The position numbers and the translations under genes were made by a program. A model generated the notes under the pieces. It made no database searches. It was not told where the DNA came from and saw nothing but the letters and a program-made list of their open reading frames with translations. From positions 496,001-560,000 of the forward strand of contig JAKUDP010000005.1 in NCBI GenBank assembly GCA_022570795.1: a DNA stretch of 64,000 bases, given 5' to 3'. Each line of letters begins with the position of its first letter. Position 1 is the stretch's first letter. The DNA is from Sphaerulina vaccinii (Eukaryota; Ascomycota; Dothideomycetes; Mycosphaerellales; Mycosphaerellaceae). Below, piece by piece: positions 42,521 through 54,340 of the stretch.

Positions 42521-45122
42521 ATGGAGACCAATTCATACTATCACGATGGACAGCCTCCATTTCTTCTGGATGCCCATGAGGCACCACAGCCCCACCTACA
42601 TAACCCCTTTCTACCTTTCGCAGAGCATCCGCCGCCATCTGCCAACGTCAATTCCCTCGAATGGACCACCTACCCTCTACTACAGCATGGTCATCCAATG
42701 CTACCACAGCATGGCCATCCAATGACGAGGAGCGATCCTCAATATCAGGCTCCTTCGAGTATTCCGCCGCCCCACAAGAAGCAAACGCGTGCCAAAAATG
42801 TCAGTTCGATATGATCGTGCTGTTGTGACCTTTCTAATATGTCTCAGGCTTGCGAGGAGTGCCGCGCGCGGAAAAGGAAATGCGACGAGTGCTTGCCTTG
42901 CAAGTTTTGTACGGAGGACGGGCTGACCTGCAGGTATCGAGGTGTGCCTACTACTAAGTACATAATAATGAGCACTCTATATGCTTCAATCGTTCTGACA
43001 TTGTACAGGACCGATAAGCTCATGGAAACAGTACTGAGTCACATACGCGATCTATCGCTGAAGATCGATCACTTCGGAACTCAGTTGGAGCGCATGAAGC
43101 AAGACAATCAGCATCCTCACCTATCAAACATGGTCAATCGATGCACTCCATCCATCGCCGCTGCTAAGGACGTAGATCGAGGCTTACGGCAAGCTACGAT
43201 GGACAATCATCGCACACCACATAAGCTCGTCATGCTTTGGCCTAGCGTGGGCCGACTTTTACGAGATGCAGGCATCGAGGAATATGACAGCTATGTGCTG
43301 GAGGCGGAGGACCGCGGCATGTTACATCTCTGGACCCAGGAAGAGGGCATGAACGGGAAGGGAGGAAGCCAGCTACGAGAATCTGCCTCCCCTGCATGTA
43401 GCGACGACAGTGGCTGGAGCTCAAACTTTCTATTGTCATTAAATGGCGAGGCGACGCGACCCGAGCTTTATGGAGCAGGAGGACTCACGCCGACGAGTGG
43501 TATCGACCTGGACCCGAACACAATCCTCACGCTCTACAAGAGCTATATGCACCACGTCCATATCCTGCACCCGTTTCTCGACCGAAAGAGACTCGAGAAA
43601 TTGCTCGTCAAGTTTGTCAAAGACTGCACCACTGGCCAGCTTCCAGTAGCTTTTGGCGTTAAGGACGATGACGATCAGGACGATCTTGAAGAAGGACCGC
43701 TTAAAAGACGGCGCATGGAAACTTTGCCTGAAGTGATTACCGGTATAGGATCCGACAGAGGAATGCAGCTAGAACGAATCGAACGATCCCCCAACAATGC
43801 TATAGTTTACCTGGTCTTGGCCCTCGGGGAGATTTGTATGCATCACAAACCGAAGACTGGTCGCACAAGTTGGGACGTCATACCAGGTATTGCATATTAC
43901 GCAAAGGCTGCTGAAATCTTAGGTGGCTGTAGTGACGGCAGCGACCTCGTCCACGTCCAGATGGGTCTTCTTGCAGGTCTATACGAAGGCCAACTCGCTC
44001 GTGTGAAAGAGTATACGAGCTGGGTCACTATGGCAGGACGCGCTAGCCTTACGCTTCTTCAGCGATATGGGCTGTACACAGAGAAAGACGGAGGAGGATC
44101 GGGTAATGTTCAAGTCGACGTCCCAATGAAATATCAGAAGTCACAGGATCGTATCAAGGATGTTCGGCTGAACCTGGTTGTCCTTGCTTCGTGGACGTGC
44201 CTACAGTTGGAAAGCGACGTCCTAGTCGATTTGCCACTGCCAGCTAGCGCGATCCAGTCTCTGAAGCATGTTTTGCATACGCCTCACGGAGTTGATAATG
44301 ACGAGTCGTATTGTGGACAGAGTGCGGACTCCAACAATACGCTGATGTGTTACTCCGCACAGCTGTGCCTCTCGCAGAGACTCAATCACGTCTACAGCGA
44401 GCTCCATGGCAACGAGTTACTCAACCACCCGCTACCTGAAGTTCGAAAGATACTATCGGGCTACGAACCGCAACTGACGGCTTGGAGAGAGGGGCTTCCT
44501 CCTAGCTTGAGGTGGAAAGACGACGATTGGCCACCGCGCGATGTACTTGCTGCGCGACTGCAAGCCAAATATTGGGACATGAGATGCCTCATTAACCGCC
44601 CTTACCTCGACTACGCTCTTCACATCTTACCGGATGCTACCGATCGACAGGGTCTAGAATCGATTGCGACAGATGCCTTCGGGGACTTACGCGACGCCGC
44701 CGACATTCACTTATTCAAGGCTATTGAACTAGGCAATGTCTCCGAGGTATGGGAAGGAGCGAGACGGTGCATCAATGCAGCGATGCATAGTGCGGTCGCT
44801 TTCCAGTTCCATTGTGAGCGGGACCGACTTATCGTCGCCAACATCCATGGCACGGCACACGCGTGAGAAACTCTCCCTGGCCGACTCAGAATTGTCGCTA
44901 ACTGCTTATAGCCAATTTCGTAACATGTTGGTACTGTCAGCCGCCTATGCCAGCAAGAATATGAGGACTTCTATTCACAGTAGTCATTTCCAGATGGTCC
45001 TCCAACACACAATCGAGTTCCTTTCCCGGCGTGCTCCAATCTCGCGTGCATGCAAAGTCGACTGCCAAATCCTGGAGAAACTCAACAGGAGGCTGTTTCA
45101 CACAGAACCTATCACTAGCTAG
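42521..45122 (+). CDS. Full-length Zn(II)2Cys6 transcription factor with middle homology region
   Basis: Four exons are proposed: 42521-42799, 42848-42957, 43009-44862 and 44912-45122, giving 817 residues with all phases closed. The N-terminus is Pro/His-rich. The zinc cluster follows at about residues 95-121 (C-x2-C-x6-C-x5-C-x2-C-x6-C, with an extra Cys in the loop), then a helical linker (about 135-165). The fungal-specific middle homology region has LTLYKSYMHHVHILHPFLDRKRL near residue 330 and NAIVYLVLALGEI and GIAYYAKAAEILGG further on. The C-terminal tail is NMLVLSA...ISRACKVDCQILEKLNR. An intron interrupts just before the first Cys, as in the deleted paralogue at 1670-2999. Nuclear DNA binding, with CGG-type half-sites, is typical of the family; the target genes are unknown. 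Confidence 0.88.
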
Positions 45123-46342
45123 CTGCCAGCAGTTCCAATACCTTACAGGCATCTTGTTATCTAGATCGGTCATCTCGTCCTGGCAGAACATCAAGTTCCA
45201 GAGATGAAAGTTCTGTCCTACACTGAACCTATGAAGGTGAAAGATATCGAGGTTGAACAGGTTTCAGTGTGACGCTTCAATAGCTGTTGCCGTCGTGGAA
45301 GCAGGAGCATTGGTATACTCCGGTTCCTTCTCCCACTGTCTGCGCCATAGTGACCTGATGCCTCCCAGATTGCAACTAATATATGCCGTAATATAAACGT
45401 GGACCGATTATATTTCTGCGAAGTTACACACCTACACAGCATTGGAAGCTCACCTTGTGCAACAAGAGGAGCCGCTTGGTTGCAAAACCTGCGGGCGTAG
45501 ACTGGTTCCGTAGGTAGGTAGTAACTCTCAGCACTAGTCCAGATTCGTATTGGACCTTACGGAAGCTCCAAGACACGGCATAGGCGGACTGTGCACACTG
45601 ATTCGCGCTGTGCTGTCTGGGACTCGCGATCTTTGCTATATAATCAACGTCTTCCAGCATTAGCCCAACTTAAAATCCACGAGGTTTTCACTGCTTCTTG
45701 ACCCCTGCCCCGATGGCCGCAACTCCACCAGACGAAAGATCCGTGTACCTTGCATTGCGCAATATATTTGTCGGAGGTGATCTCCAGCTTCGAGCTTTGA
45801 AAAAGATACGAGAGAAGATTCGGGCGCAAAACTCTATTGAGCTTGTTGCGTTAGTCTAGGAGTACAACATTGATAATGTTTCCACGCAGCGTGACATCGA
45901 CTGAGTGTAACAAGCGGATTGAAGTACTTCGCAGTAATGGAAATCGTCCTCAGCATCGTCCATTTATGTTTCCCAACAAGACCAATGTGGAGATCTAGTT
46001 GTTCATCAAGGCCACATTGATGAGAGAACCCAGAGCTGGGGAAAAACCAACCAACAGGGGCATAGCGAAGTACTGGAGTTCACTGCGCCAGATGTGGCAC
46101 AGCATACTGAACAAGACATAAGAGGCACGTATGCCTACCACCGGCGCCAGTAGCCGAAGTCGCAAGAAGAGCTAGCGTAAAAGTAGCTGCATTAGTGGCA
46201 AGTGGAGCACAAAGACGGAAAGGTAACAGGCACACCTCATTACATCAAGTGGAGTTGAGAGCTTCGTTGTCCGCAGAATACAAATGCAGCGCTTAGTCTC
46301 ATGGTAAGGGCAGTATGATATCCGGAGCAAATCAAGGTCCAT
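45123..46342. other. Intergenic; only a 48-codon ORF noted
   Basis: A plus-strand ATG ORF at 45713-45859 encodes a charged 48-residue peptide (MAATPPDERSVYLAL...), then a TAG. The minus strand at 45125-45830 has interrupted open segments with no family recognised. No repeat was seen. Confidence 0.35.
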
Positions 46343-47059
46343 ATGTGTGCGAAGCCCAAAAAAGCTGCGCTTTACGGGCAGCTTGTTTCCAATGCATTGG
46401 CTTGCAACGCGAACGGGCTTGATACAAATGAAATAGCGAGGTGGATCTGCACAAACTATCCGAATGCTTTGCCAGGTCGAACTGAGGAAACAGCCGCCCG
46501 GACTGTGCGTTCAACACTCAATCAACAATTGAAGCGCGATCCTCCACATGTTAGGAAATGGGAAAACAGTTACAGGAACGGCCACCATCGATATAGATGG
46601 ACTCTCGCGCAACTTGTTACAGATGCTCGTGCAATGCCTACCGAAGTTCGGCCGCCAGATGTGGATTTGACTCAGCGATCAAACGATGAACCAACGCAGC
46701 CAGGTATCCTACAATCACTCCACGAAGACTCAGCTGCAACGTTAAGATACCAGGAAGAACACTCCCATCGGATTTCGGGGCAACTTCTCTTCTCGTCTTC
46801 TATCAACGGCATCGTGAACTCCAACCAATCTTCAGATCTCAAAGCCGCAGACGATACAACGGAGTCTGCACTACCAATTGTTGGCACTGGTGCACAACAG
46901 AACAAAGACTATGGCCCAAAGGCGCTGCTTGCACATGGAAAGCGTATTAGGAAGATACAGGAGCTGCGGCTTCGGTCACAAGAGACAAGAGCAAAGAGAG
47001 AAATACTATTGCACGAGCGAGACCAACGAACAAGATATGCGGAATCTGCGGCTCAGTAA
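46343..47059 (+). CDS. Winged-helix (forkhead-like) protein, apparently truncated by a premature stop
   Basis: ATG at 46343. Residues about 8-90 look like a winged-helix domain: YGQLVSNALACNANGLDTNEIARWI, then an NYPNALPGR loop, then STLNQQLKRDP and KWENSYRNGHHRYRWTL. The pattern is that of forkhead-type H1-H2-H3-wing but divergent. A Ser/Gln-rich middle follows, then a basic coiled coil. The frame stops at TAA (47057-47059), yet the same frame reopens at once as a coiled coil (ARELCERANALEQEA...) for 51 more codons to 47215. Either a Gln codon has mutated (CAA to TAA) or the CA|GTAAGC at the stop is a real 5' splice site. Confidence 0.6.
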   Translation: MCAKPKKAALYGQLVSNALACNANGLDTNEIARWICTNYPNALPGRTEETAARTVRSTLNQQLKRDPPHVRKWENSYRNGHHRYRWTLAQLVTDARAMPTEVRPPDVDLTQRSNDEPTQPGILQSLHEDSAATLRYQEEHSHRISGQLLFSSSINGIVNSNQSSDLKAADDTTESALPIVGTGAQQNKDYGPKALLAHGKRIRKIQELRLRSQETRAKREILLHERDQRTRYAESAAQ

Positions 47060-47215
47060 GCACGCGAGCTATGCGAGCGAGCCAATGCGCTGGAGCAGGA
47101 AGCCCACAGCCTCCGGGCGCTAGAAAGGGGAGCAATGGAAGAGGTGACCGCTGAAAGACGTAGATGTGAGCAGTTACAAGTCGACTCGCAGATGGATAAA
47201 GGCACCTACAGCTAA

Positions 47216-48178
47216 GCAAGCGCATAGTAATGATGCGGGAAAGGCTCCTGATAGACATCTGAATGGATGTTGCTGTGACACTAGACATAACGGGAATTCA
47301 ACGGCTTACTTTGGACACTCTGGTCTGCTGCGTCTCACTCGAATCAGCTCATGCATGCCCCCGTTTGATGTTGCGTTGCATTCGATAGGCAGTTGCAATC
47401 CGGCATACTCGTTGTCGCTGCATCAGCGCCTCCCCGCGTGTGCGTTCAGATCACGAGTTCGGTCGGAAACGGAGACTTGGCTTCCAAACCGCACGCGAAG
47501 GTAGCATGGTCGTCGGGCGCTTAAGCTTCGTCATTGGTTGGCTCTGTAAACGCTGATTACGTGCCTTGTAATCTAGTGTCTCATACCACAGCGTACCACT
47601 GCTTTCTCAGATCACCAGTGCTTGGCCCCTCATCAATTCAGCAGGCAATTGCGCGTCTCAGAGATTCACGAAGTCCAGTATACATGCGGCATCTGCGGTT
47701 TGGAAGGCGATGTACTGTCCACAGAGCGCATCTTGCATATGGACATCGCGCGAGTCAGACAGAGCTGATGACTATGGCTATATCCCTATTGGAACAGGGC
47801 AGTGCACGCCGCAACAAATAAGGGGGAAGATGGCGAACAGCGCATGAACGTGGAAGAATTCTTCGGCTATAGTTAGGAAAGTTGCATCCTATTCGATAAA
47901 TTAGCGTAGGAGGAGAACAGTATCTACATTTGCGCATTGTATCCGTGGCACTCGATGTCTTCGAGCAGTAGTTATGCCTTCACTCAGGGTTGCTGAGACC
48001 TATGCCACACCGTAGACAGTCGTTGTCGTCGCATAGATGTAATTCCGCGCCAGTAGTGTGATTGCAGTACATGCTCTCGCGACCATCCCACGACACACAG
48101 TCCTGGGATAGCCAACCAGGTCATGTTGTGCTCTGGAATCCCTTTCTATTGATGGCCCTGTAGACTCGACTTGACCTT
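47216..48178. other. Intergenic, no gene recognised
   Basis: ORFs at 47216-47504 and 47534-47821 lack motifs. No RNA gene or repeat was recognised. It contains 3' flanks of two convergent genes. Confidence 0.4.
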
Positions 48179-50026
48179 TCACCGTGCCGACTCCAGGCGC
48201 TTGTTGCCTGACTGTGATACATTTGATGCCTCAGATGCCAGGTCGTGCTTCTCACGTGCAAACCGATGCTTTACAGCTTCGTGCGCCGTGATTCTTTTCA
48301 ATGGGTTGGGCTCCAACATCTGATATAGCAAGTGTTCTTTGCTGTCAGGAGGATGCTGCCCCAACCAATCTCGAAAGCGATGGAATGAACGTCTCGCCCT
48401 TTTAGCATCTTCCGCGCGGGGTGCCTGGCCGTCTGCGAATGTGTCGAGTCCACGCCACGGATTGCACAGCTTGCTTTGCTGATTCCGTACGCTGAGACAT
48501 CGGGCGGTGAAGTTGCTCTCCTTTAGTAGCATTTCCACGCCAACACAGCCTGCAGCCCATATGTCGGCTGGCTTGCCATAAGTCGATGAGCCTTCCCGCT
48601 CAGGTGCCAAGTAACCTACGCTGCCTCCTCCTACGCCTGGAGCACAACGCAGCCCGCTGTCTGGACACTGCTGGATCGATGCGGTATCGACCAGTACCAA
48701 GCACAGCGGAACTCTGGTTTGCACGCAAATGTTCCTCGGCTTGATGTCGCTGTGGATCCTGTGTATTGCGTGCAGATCTCGAACAGCCAGCAGCAATTGG
48801 GTAAAGAGTACTTGCCGCTCTAGGTCGTTGTAATCCTCTCTTTGAAGCAGCGTTCCGAGATCCCAGGGGCACAAAGGCTCATAGAAGGCATAGTGACTGT
48901 CACCATGGACGCTACTGAGTATGAGCTTCTGTACATGGCATCTTCCAAAGCGGTGCCTGGAAAGCTCGCGCGTGGTAGATTGCTCCATGCGAAGCTCAGC
49001 GCAAAAGCTGCCGTAGTTAGAGGCGCCCTTTTGCCTGTACCTCGAGACCGCTACGACGCCCGACTGCTTGTGAATGGCAGCTGCCATAACATTTGATCCT
49101 CCACGGCCAGCTTCGCCCAGAATACGCCACATGCCAACGATTGTATCATCATCAGTGGGAGTTGCGCTGGCGCTGCGAAGAGCAGTCCCTCCAGGCTTGC
49201 TGTTGATGAAATTTGCCAGTTCTTGACGCCTAACATTATCGATAGGTGCTTGCAAGCGGACATAGATCATCCAGTAGTGAAGCGTGCCGAATTGGATAAG
49301 ATGCGTCGGGTTTACCAATGGTTGCTGCGCCCTACGAACCAATTAGCATATGTCTGTCTTCAAGCAGGCGCCTATTTCCTACCTTTTCGTGACTGGTTCA
49401 GCATCACATTTCGTTCGTGAGTCATCTTTCACCGCCTTGATCCCTATGATTGATGTGCCACGCGTGAAGCCAATAAGAATGTGGTGACGGTGAATGCGAG
49501 CCTCTCTTCCCGCGCGCTCGGAGCATATCGGGATGTCTGGGCATCTGCCAGGCGGAGCATAGTCATATAACGTCGGTTGAAACCCCACGGACCAGCCGCC
49601 GAAAATAGCCGCTTGAGGTTGATTCCTGAGCGAGATGCCCACGAAACCATGCCAGAGTCGATTTGAGGTGTTCGTGAGGGTGGAACCGCACGTTGTGTCC
49701 GATGCGTTTGCTACATCGTCGGACTCGGCGGCATTGTGGTCATTCGCCTGTCTATTCTGGACTGTCAAAAAGGGAGTGGCGCCAGTGTCCAGAATGTCGT
49801 CCAGTGAGCGTTTCTCTTCGGTAAACAAGAAGAGGCAGGGTTGACTCAGGAGTTCCTTGTGCATCGCTGGTGTTAGCAATATCTGGTCGATGAGACCACT
49901 GAAGCCTTGGATAGCATCTAGCGTATTGGGCACAAGCACAGCAACCACGCCGTGTCTACTGAAGAGCTCTTCACGCGTGTCTGGGATGATCGGAATCGGG
50001 ATGGAACTGGGGAGTGTTGAAGACAT
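48179..50026 (-). CDS. FHA-domain protein with C-terminal kinase-like (probably pseudokinase) domain
   Basis: Exon 1 is 49383-50026 (ATG at 50026), the intron is 49332-49382 (GTAGGA...CGTAG) and exon 2 is 48179-49331, giving 598 residues. Residues about 120-235 resemble an FHA domain ending in LIQFGTLHYW, which is formed across the intron. Residues about 260-540 are kinase-like: Gly-loop GEAGRGGSNVM, VAVSRYRQK where the ATP lysine of VAIK is replaced by Ser, IHSDIKPRNICV (HSD for HRD), LVDTASI (DTA for DFG) and GYLAPE. FHA-kinases of fungi act in DNA-damage and meiotic checkpoints (Chk2/Rad53/Mek1 type), but this lineage is far diverged. Loss of the VAIK lysine and the DFG glycine suggests no or altered catalysis. 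Confidence 0.75.
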
Positions 50027-50263
50027 GATCGCTGGGGAACGTGAAAAGCGAGAGAAGAGCAGAAGAGCGCAGGAGGCGGCAATACTTACTATATGCTGCT
50101 TGTGGCACAGTGATCATGTATCATGTAGGAGACTCATTGGTTGCGGTGGACTCAATTTTACATGATGCATGCTGCCCAGGCACGTGATCATGTCCAGCAG
50201 CCTAGAGCGCCTCGGGCGCTTTCTCCTCCTCTTCGCACTGTTGTTCGCCTCGACCAACCTATC

Positions 50264-50860
50264 ATGACAAACAAAAGAACCAGAAACGACGACGATGGAA
50301 TCAAAGCGAAGCGCGCTTGTCTTCTCGACATGCGCAGTGTGCCTGCGAGTCCGACCGACCGCATCAACCTGGAAATTTTCCAGAATGCTCAATTAGATCT
50401 TGCCCAAGCCGACGAACAACTTACCAAGCTCCAATGGCGCCAACATTACCTGGACGAAGTACGCTCGGAGGGCCAGAGCAGCATTGGAGAAGATGAGATT
50501 ACGGAGCTAGCAAATTGGAATGGGCCAGATTGCGACTGGAAATACGATAGCGAGGACGAGGTCGAGCGCGACCAGCAAGACACTCCCGGTACGCAATATG
50601 ACGATAGGGACGACAAAGCAGGCTCGCTCATGCAGAATGAGGGCGAAGCGGTGCTGATTGATCACAACATCCACGTCGACGAGGAACACAGATTCGTGGA
50701 AGGAGATACTGCAAGGTACCAAGAAAGGAATACGCAGGAGCTCCCTCTGCACCACTCGGACACTGCTAAAGCCCTATGGCCGGACTCGTTCGCGACCCAG
50801 GTTCGTGGCGGCAGGTGGTCGCTTGCGATGCTGAAGGAGATCTCCCAGTTATATCGATAA
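50264..50860 (+). CDS. Acidic hypothetical protein
   Basis: ATG at 50264 was chosen (an in-frame ATG also exists at 50162), for 198 residues. The N-terminus is basic with a KRTRNDDDGIKAKR patch that could be nuclear targeting. The middle has a helical Glu/Gln/Leu segment and then a long Asp/Glu-rich stretch (KYDSEDEVERDQQD). The C-terminus ends in WSLAMLKEISQLYR, a plausible short interaction helix. It is divergent from the FHA-kinase gene (237 bases between ATGs). No family is recognised. Confidence 0.5.
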   Translation: MTNKRTRNDDDGIKAKRACLLDMRSVPASPTDRINLEIFQNAQLDLAQADEQLTKLQWRQHYLDEVRSEGQSSIGEDEITELANWNGPDCDWKYDSEDEVERDQQDTPGTQYDDRDDKAGSLMQNEGEAVLIDHNIHVDEEHRFVEGDTARYQERNTQELPLHHSDTAKALWPDSFATQVRGGRWSLAMLKEISQLYR

Positions 50861-52168
50861 CGCAGCCGACCGTCACGTTCACGTCAACGCGCCACAGAAG
50901 CTGTCTGGAATTGCACGAGCCAAGATACAGTTCACTTTGGAAGACAGATTTTCGTCCCGCACGTTCTTCGAAATGCTATGTTCTTCAACATCTTGCTGTT
51001 GCGGCAAAGCGCTTGTCGACGGAGGTATAGTCCGAGCGAAGGTGAAAGAAAGCAGCACACAACGCAATTTTGCGATCTTCGCGGATTTTGGTCGAGCCGC
51101 ACGGCCTGACTGGCCATAGCGATTGATATGATGTACCGTGGCGGTTGTATGTAGAATGCTGCGTCGTACTTGAGGTTCAAAATCGCCAGTAGGAAGAGTT
51201 TGAGATCCTCGGTGAGATCCATAGCCTAAGTGAGCTACAATGGCGAATTTCAGTCCGAGTCGGCTTCGAGCGCGTAAAGCAACACCACGCCAGTTCACTC
51301 CGTGGGAAGAGTCCAGCCCACTGTCGGAGTTCCAAGTGACAGATCATATGCACGAAGACGCTCGGAAGGATCTGCTCGCCAAGGTAACTGCCGAAAATAC
51401 GGTGATTGCCCATCGCTCGCCTGTGTAGAACTACCAGTTTCAGGGTGATGAACAGCCGGGTGAATCACGCAATCTAGAAGATACAGCAGGTCGGCCAGCC
51501 GTATCCCCAACTAATAAGCAGCTAGCCCAGCGGCGGCTGCAGTCGAAAATAGCATTTGTGCGCCACGACTGCAGCAACATCAAGCTGGAGCAGTACCAGA
51601 GATTTTGAGGCGTCTATATATGATAAGCATCACACCAGTTATTAAAGCCATTTTCTTTAGAGGTTTCAAGATCTGCAAAAGCATATGCTAGGAGCGGTTG
51701 ACAAGCGCGCGCTTATCACACAATATCTATATGAGTCGTAGGCATCGCCTTCTGTCTTGCTTTCGTGCCGAGTTCCTTGATCTCTCCACCTGCTCACCTA
51801 GTCGAGCACTTTGAACACGATCGAGTGCGAAAGAACGAGTGCAAGGAGCGTCGCTTCTAGTCATGCCTTGCGAGACGAGATCCACCACGAAAGCCATGCA
51901 AGCTACCGATAGCGTTTCGATCTTCGAGAGGTCAATTAACACAGAAGAGACGTTTAGAGAAGATCTGTCGATTGACAGAGAAGATTGCGTTCAGGAATTG
52001 ACAGAGACATCAATATCGCGGGCTTTCCCATTGGAAGAGAAACATTCCGCGCGGTGAGTGGCATCTAGGCTAGTCGGCGCGCAGAAGAATCTGCCTACTA
52101 ACTATCTTCTCCTAAGCTTCCAACAAACTCGCCGGTACTACCACTGCTGCCGCGGAGATCGGCTTAAA
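50861..52168. other. No confident gene; one interrupted ORF
   Basis: A plus-strand ATG frame at 51240-51428 (MANFSPSRLRARK...) ends in TAG but continues open to about 51608 (NYQFQGDEQPG...KLEQYQRF), so it may be a hypothetical protein of about 122 codons broken by one stop. The rest shows no motif. Confidence 0.35.
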
Positions 52169-52591
52169 ATGCTAAGAGTAATGAGCCGATTGGATTTCAT
52201 GTATAGTCTTACACTCTGGGTAATAGCCAACCACAATAAGCAGTACCGTCTGTGCGACTCAATTATGGCCCAACTCTGTCTGCGTTTGCCGTCTTTTGGG
52301 CTCGGGAAGGCAAGCTGGGATCCCAACTGCACACTGTTACGGATTCACGCCATCAACGAAGCCGTCGCTCTCTCGCCGGCCGAATGCGGTCTTCGTCGCT
52401 TCATCGCCGCTCTCTTCACGGAGGGTGAACTAACGTTAGAGGACGGGAATATGAGGCTGCTAGATGCCGCAGTGCTTGGAGATATCACTATAGCTACGGT
52501 TTCCAAGCTGGAACATGCTAGGCAGAAGGGAGGCTTGGTAGGAAGCAGAACTTCTTTGCCAATCGAACGATGTGGTACATCATTCCTGTAA
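52169..52591 (+). CDS. Hypothetical protein fragment, 140 residues
   Basis: ATG at 52169 in a longer open frame (from 52058). The helical segment MYSLTLWVIANHNKQYRLCDSIMAQLCLRL, followed by ECGLRRFIAALF, vaguely recalls the helices after a BTB domain, where the protein reads as -x-ADKY-x-x-x-L-. No BTB sheet is found upstream, so this would be a fragment. Low confidence in function; the ORF itself is uninterrupted. Confidence 0.35.
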   Translation: MLRVMSRLDFMYSLTLWVIANHNKQYRLCDSIMAQLCLRLPSFGLGKASWDPNCTLLRIHAINEAVALSPAECGLRRFIAALFTEGELTLEDGNMRLLDAAVLGDITIATVSKLEHARQKGGLVGSRTSLPIERCGTSFL

Positions 52592-52939
52592 TCGATTGTC
52601 TCGAGCCAGCAGAGCTGGTGTTGGCCACGCTGTATCACTATCAAGAGAATGTACTCGGCCAGAGAGGGAACCCGCAGAATCTCGATAGTTCATGATGTGC
52701 GCAGACAAACGATTGTATGAGAAAGAGAACCTAACGAGAGGGCGAGTGAGCGCCCCGTTCAGTAGGGTTTCCATAGCAAGAAAGAATGTAGGCTGGGGGC
52801 GTCGAGCGCTTAAAAAAGTTAGGGACAGTCAAGGCAACACTTCTGCATACGATGAAGTTCGACACATTCACCTCCAGGATCTAGAAGCTGTTTGAGGTCC
52901 TTGCCGTCCGAGTTCTTCTCCGTAAAGGCTTATGAGCCC

Positions 52940-53960
52940 AGTATGTGAACATTAAGTAGGAAAGCCTTATTCCCATATGGAGCCTAGGTTTGAAGGACCG
53001 AGATACTTAGTAAAGATTCTGTTCTCATCTTTATTATCGTAGAGGTAGGATTCTAGGTATAGCTTAAGCTAGTATTTAGCGCGTCTACGAAGGAAGGTAG
53101 AGGCGAATAGTATCTTGTTTTTATTCTTAACTTTGTTAAACCTAAAGTATAAGGCTAGTTAATTAAACTAGGTAGATAGTTTGTCGCAGTCTCTATAATA
53201 GAGGTCCGGCTTAGCGACCTTAAGATCCTTAAAGTTAAGTTGTCTGGCGTTTGCCTAGGTTTGCGAAGATTAAATAGTTCCTACTTTACTAGAGGTAGGA
53301 GTTCCTCTAGAGCTTCCTGCGATAGATATATTATAAGAGTATATAAAGCTATTAGGTTATAGGGGACCTAATAATCTTACTAAGTAGAGGCTAAGCTTAA
53401 TCTAGTTAGAGCTTGTTAATATATCTATAAGAGAGCAAGTAAAAAAGGTTCTTGTATTCTAATTAGTAAGATAGAATAGTAAGTTATATATAATAACTAT
53501 CTATAACTATAATATTTATTACCTATATATATAAAGGAGATTCCTAGTTTTATTAATTACTCTAATTACTCTAATTAAGGCCTACTTAGTATAATTAGGG
53601 TACTTAGTATAATTAGTAGTAGGCCTAGTCCAAGCGCTACTAATTACTTCTATATATAACGCGCCTAGAAAATCTATAGAGATATTCCTATAGTATATAA
53701 ACTATAATATAGAGGGACTAGGTTAAAGTAATAAGAGGGAAGAATAAGCGAGCGCGATTATATAGGGATAGTAGGGACTCTGAGAAATACCTAATAATAG
53801 AATTCGCGCTATAAAATAATAATTATATAGTTGTAGAAGTATCGAAAAGAACGCTACGACTTATATCTAAGTATATAATCAATCTGTCTAGATTAAGAGT
53901 AGCATCAAGAATGATTACTTCTAATAACCTTATTATCTAAGCTCATCCGCTCGCGCTAAA
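52940..53960 (-). mobile_element. RIPped LTR-retrotransposon (Ty3-like gag) relic
   Basis: This AT-rich block is saturated with TA dinucleotides. On the minus strand at about 53000-53260 a gag-like frame can be followed: QLNFKDLKVAKPDLYYRD, then DKLST*FN*LALYFRFNKV, then ILFASTFLRRRAKY*LK and YLYDNKDENRIFTKYLG. The stops sit at former Trp/Gln codons, as expected from RIP. This matches the capsid region of Ty3/gypsy-type gag proteins. No protease, RT or intact LTR was found in the window; 53300-53960 is too degraded to read. Confidence 0.7.
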
Positions 53961-54340
53961 ATCTCACCCGAACCAGGATTGTCTCCTTTCTACCGGAGAA
54001 TCTCTCGGAACCTGCAACGATGCGCTTTGACGGGCTACACAACTTCAGAACATATACGTCTTCTATAGCTGGATTAAATTGACCCGCCGAGACAAAACTC
54101 TGGCTCGGGCAACGCGATTTAGCAGGGGTGAATCGCAAGAGGGGCGGTCGGCAGCATGCACGCCAAAAATGACCGATCGATCAACATTCTGTATTTCTGA
54201 TTAGACCTTCGCTCAGAGGTGCCGAAGCGCCTGAAGCATAGTGCCGCGTATCACATATCATATTTTGCTCGGGACGCGCAAACTTGTAAGGTGCGAACTG
54301 TTCCTGCGGCTCGCTACACTGGGTGGCTCGTGACGCTGGG
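53961..54340. other. Intergenic, nothing recognised
   Basis: Sequence returns to normal composition here. Only a minus-strand 60-codon ORF without motifs is seen. Confidence 0.4.

Noticed and set aside
41834..42638. Overlapping minus-strand ORFs of 150-211 codons with repeated protein segments
   Set aside because: The repetition comes from the 166-bp tandem DNA repeat. Protein in those frames is Cys/Arg-rich nonsense and runs antisense to the regulator's 5' end.
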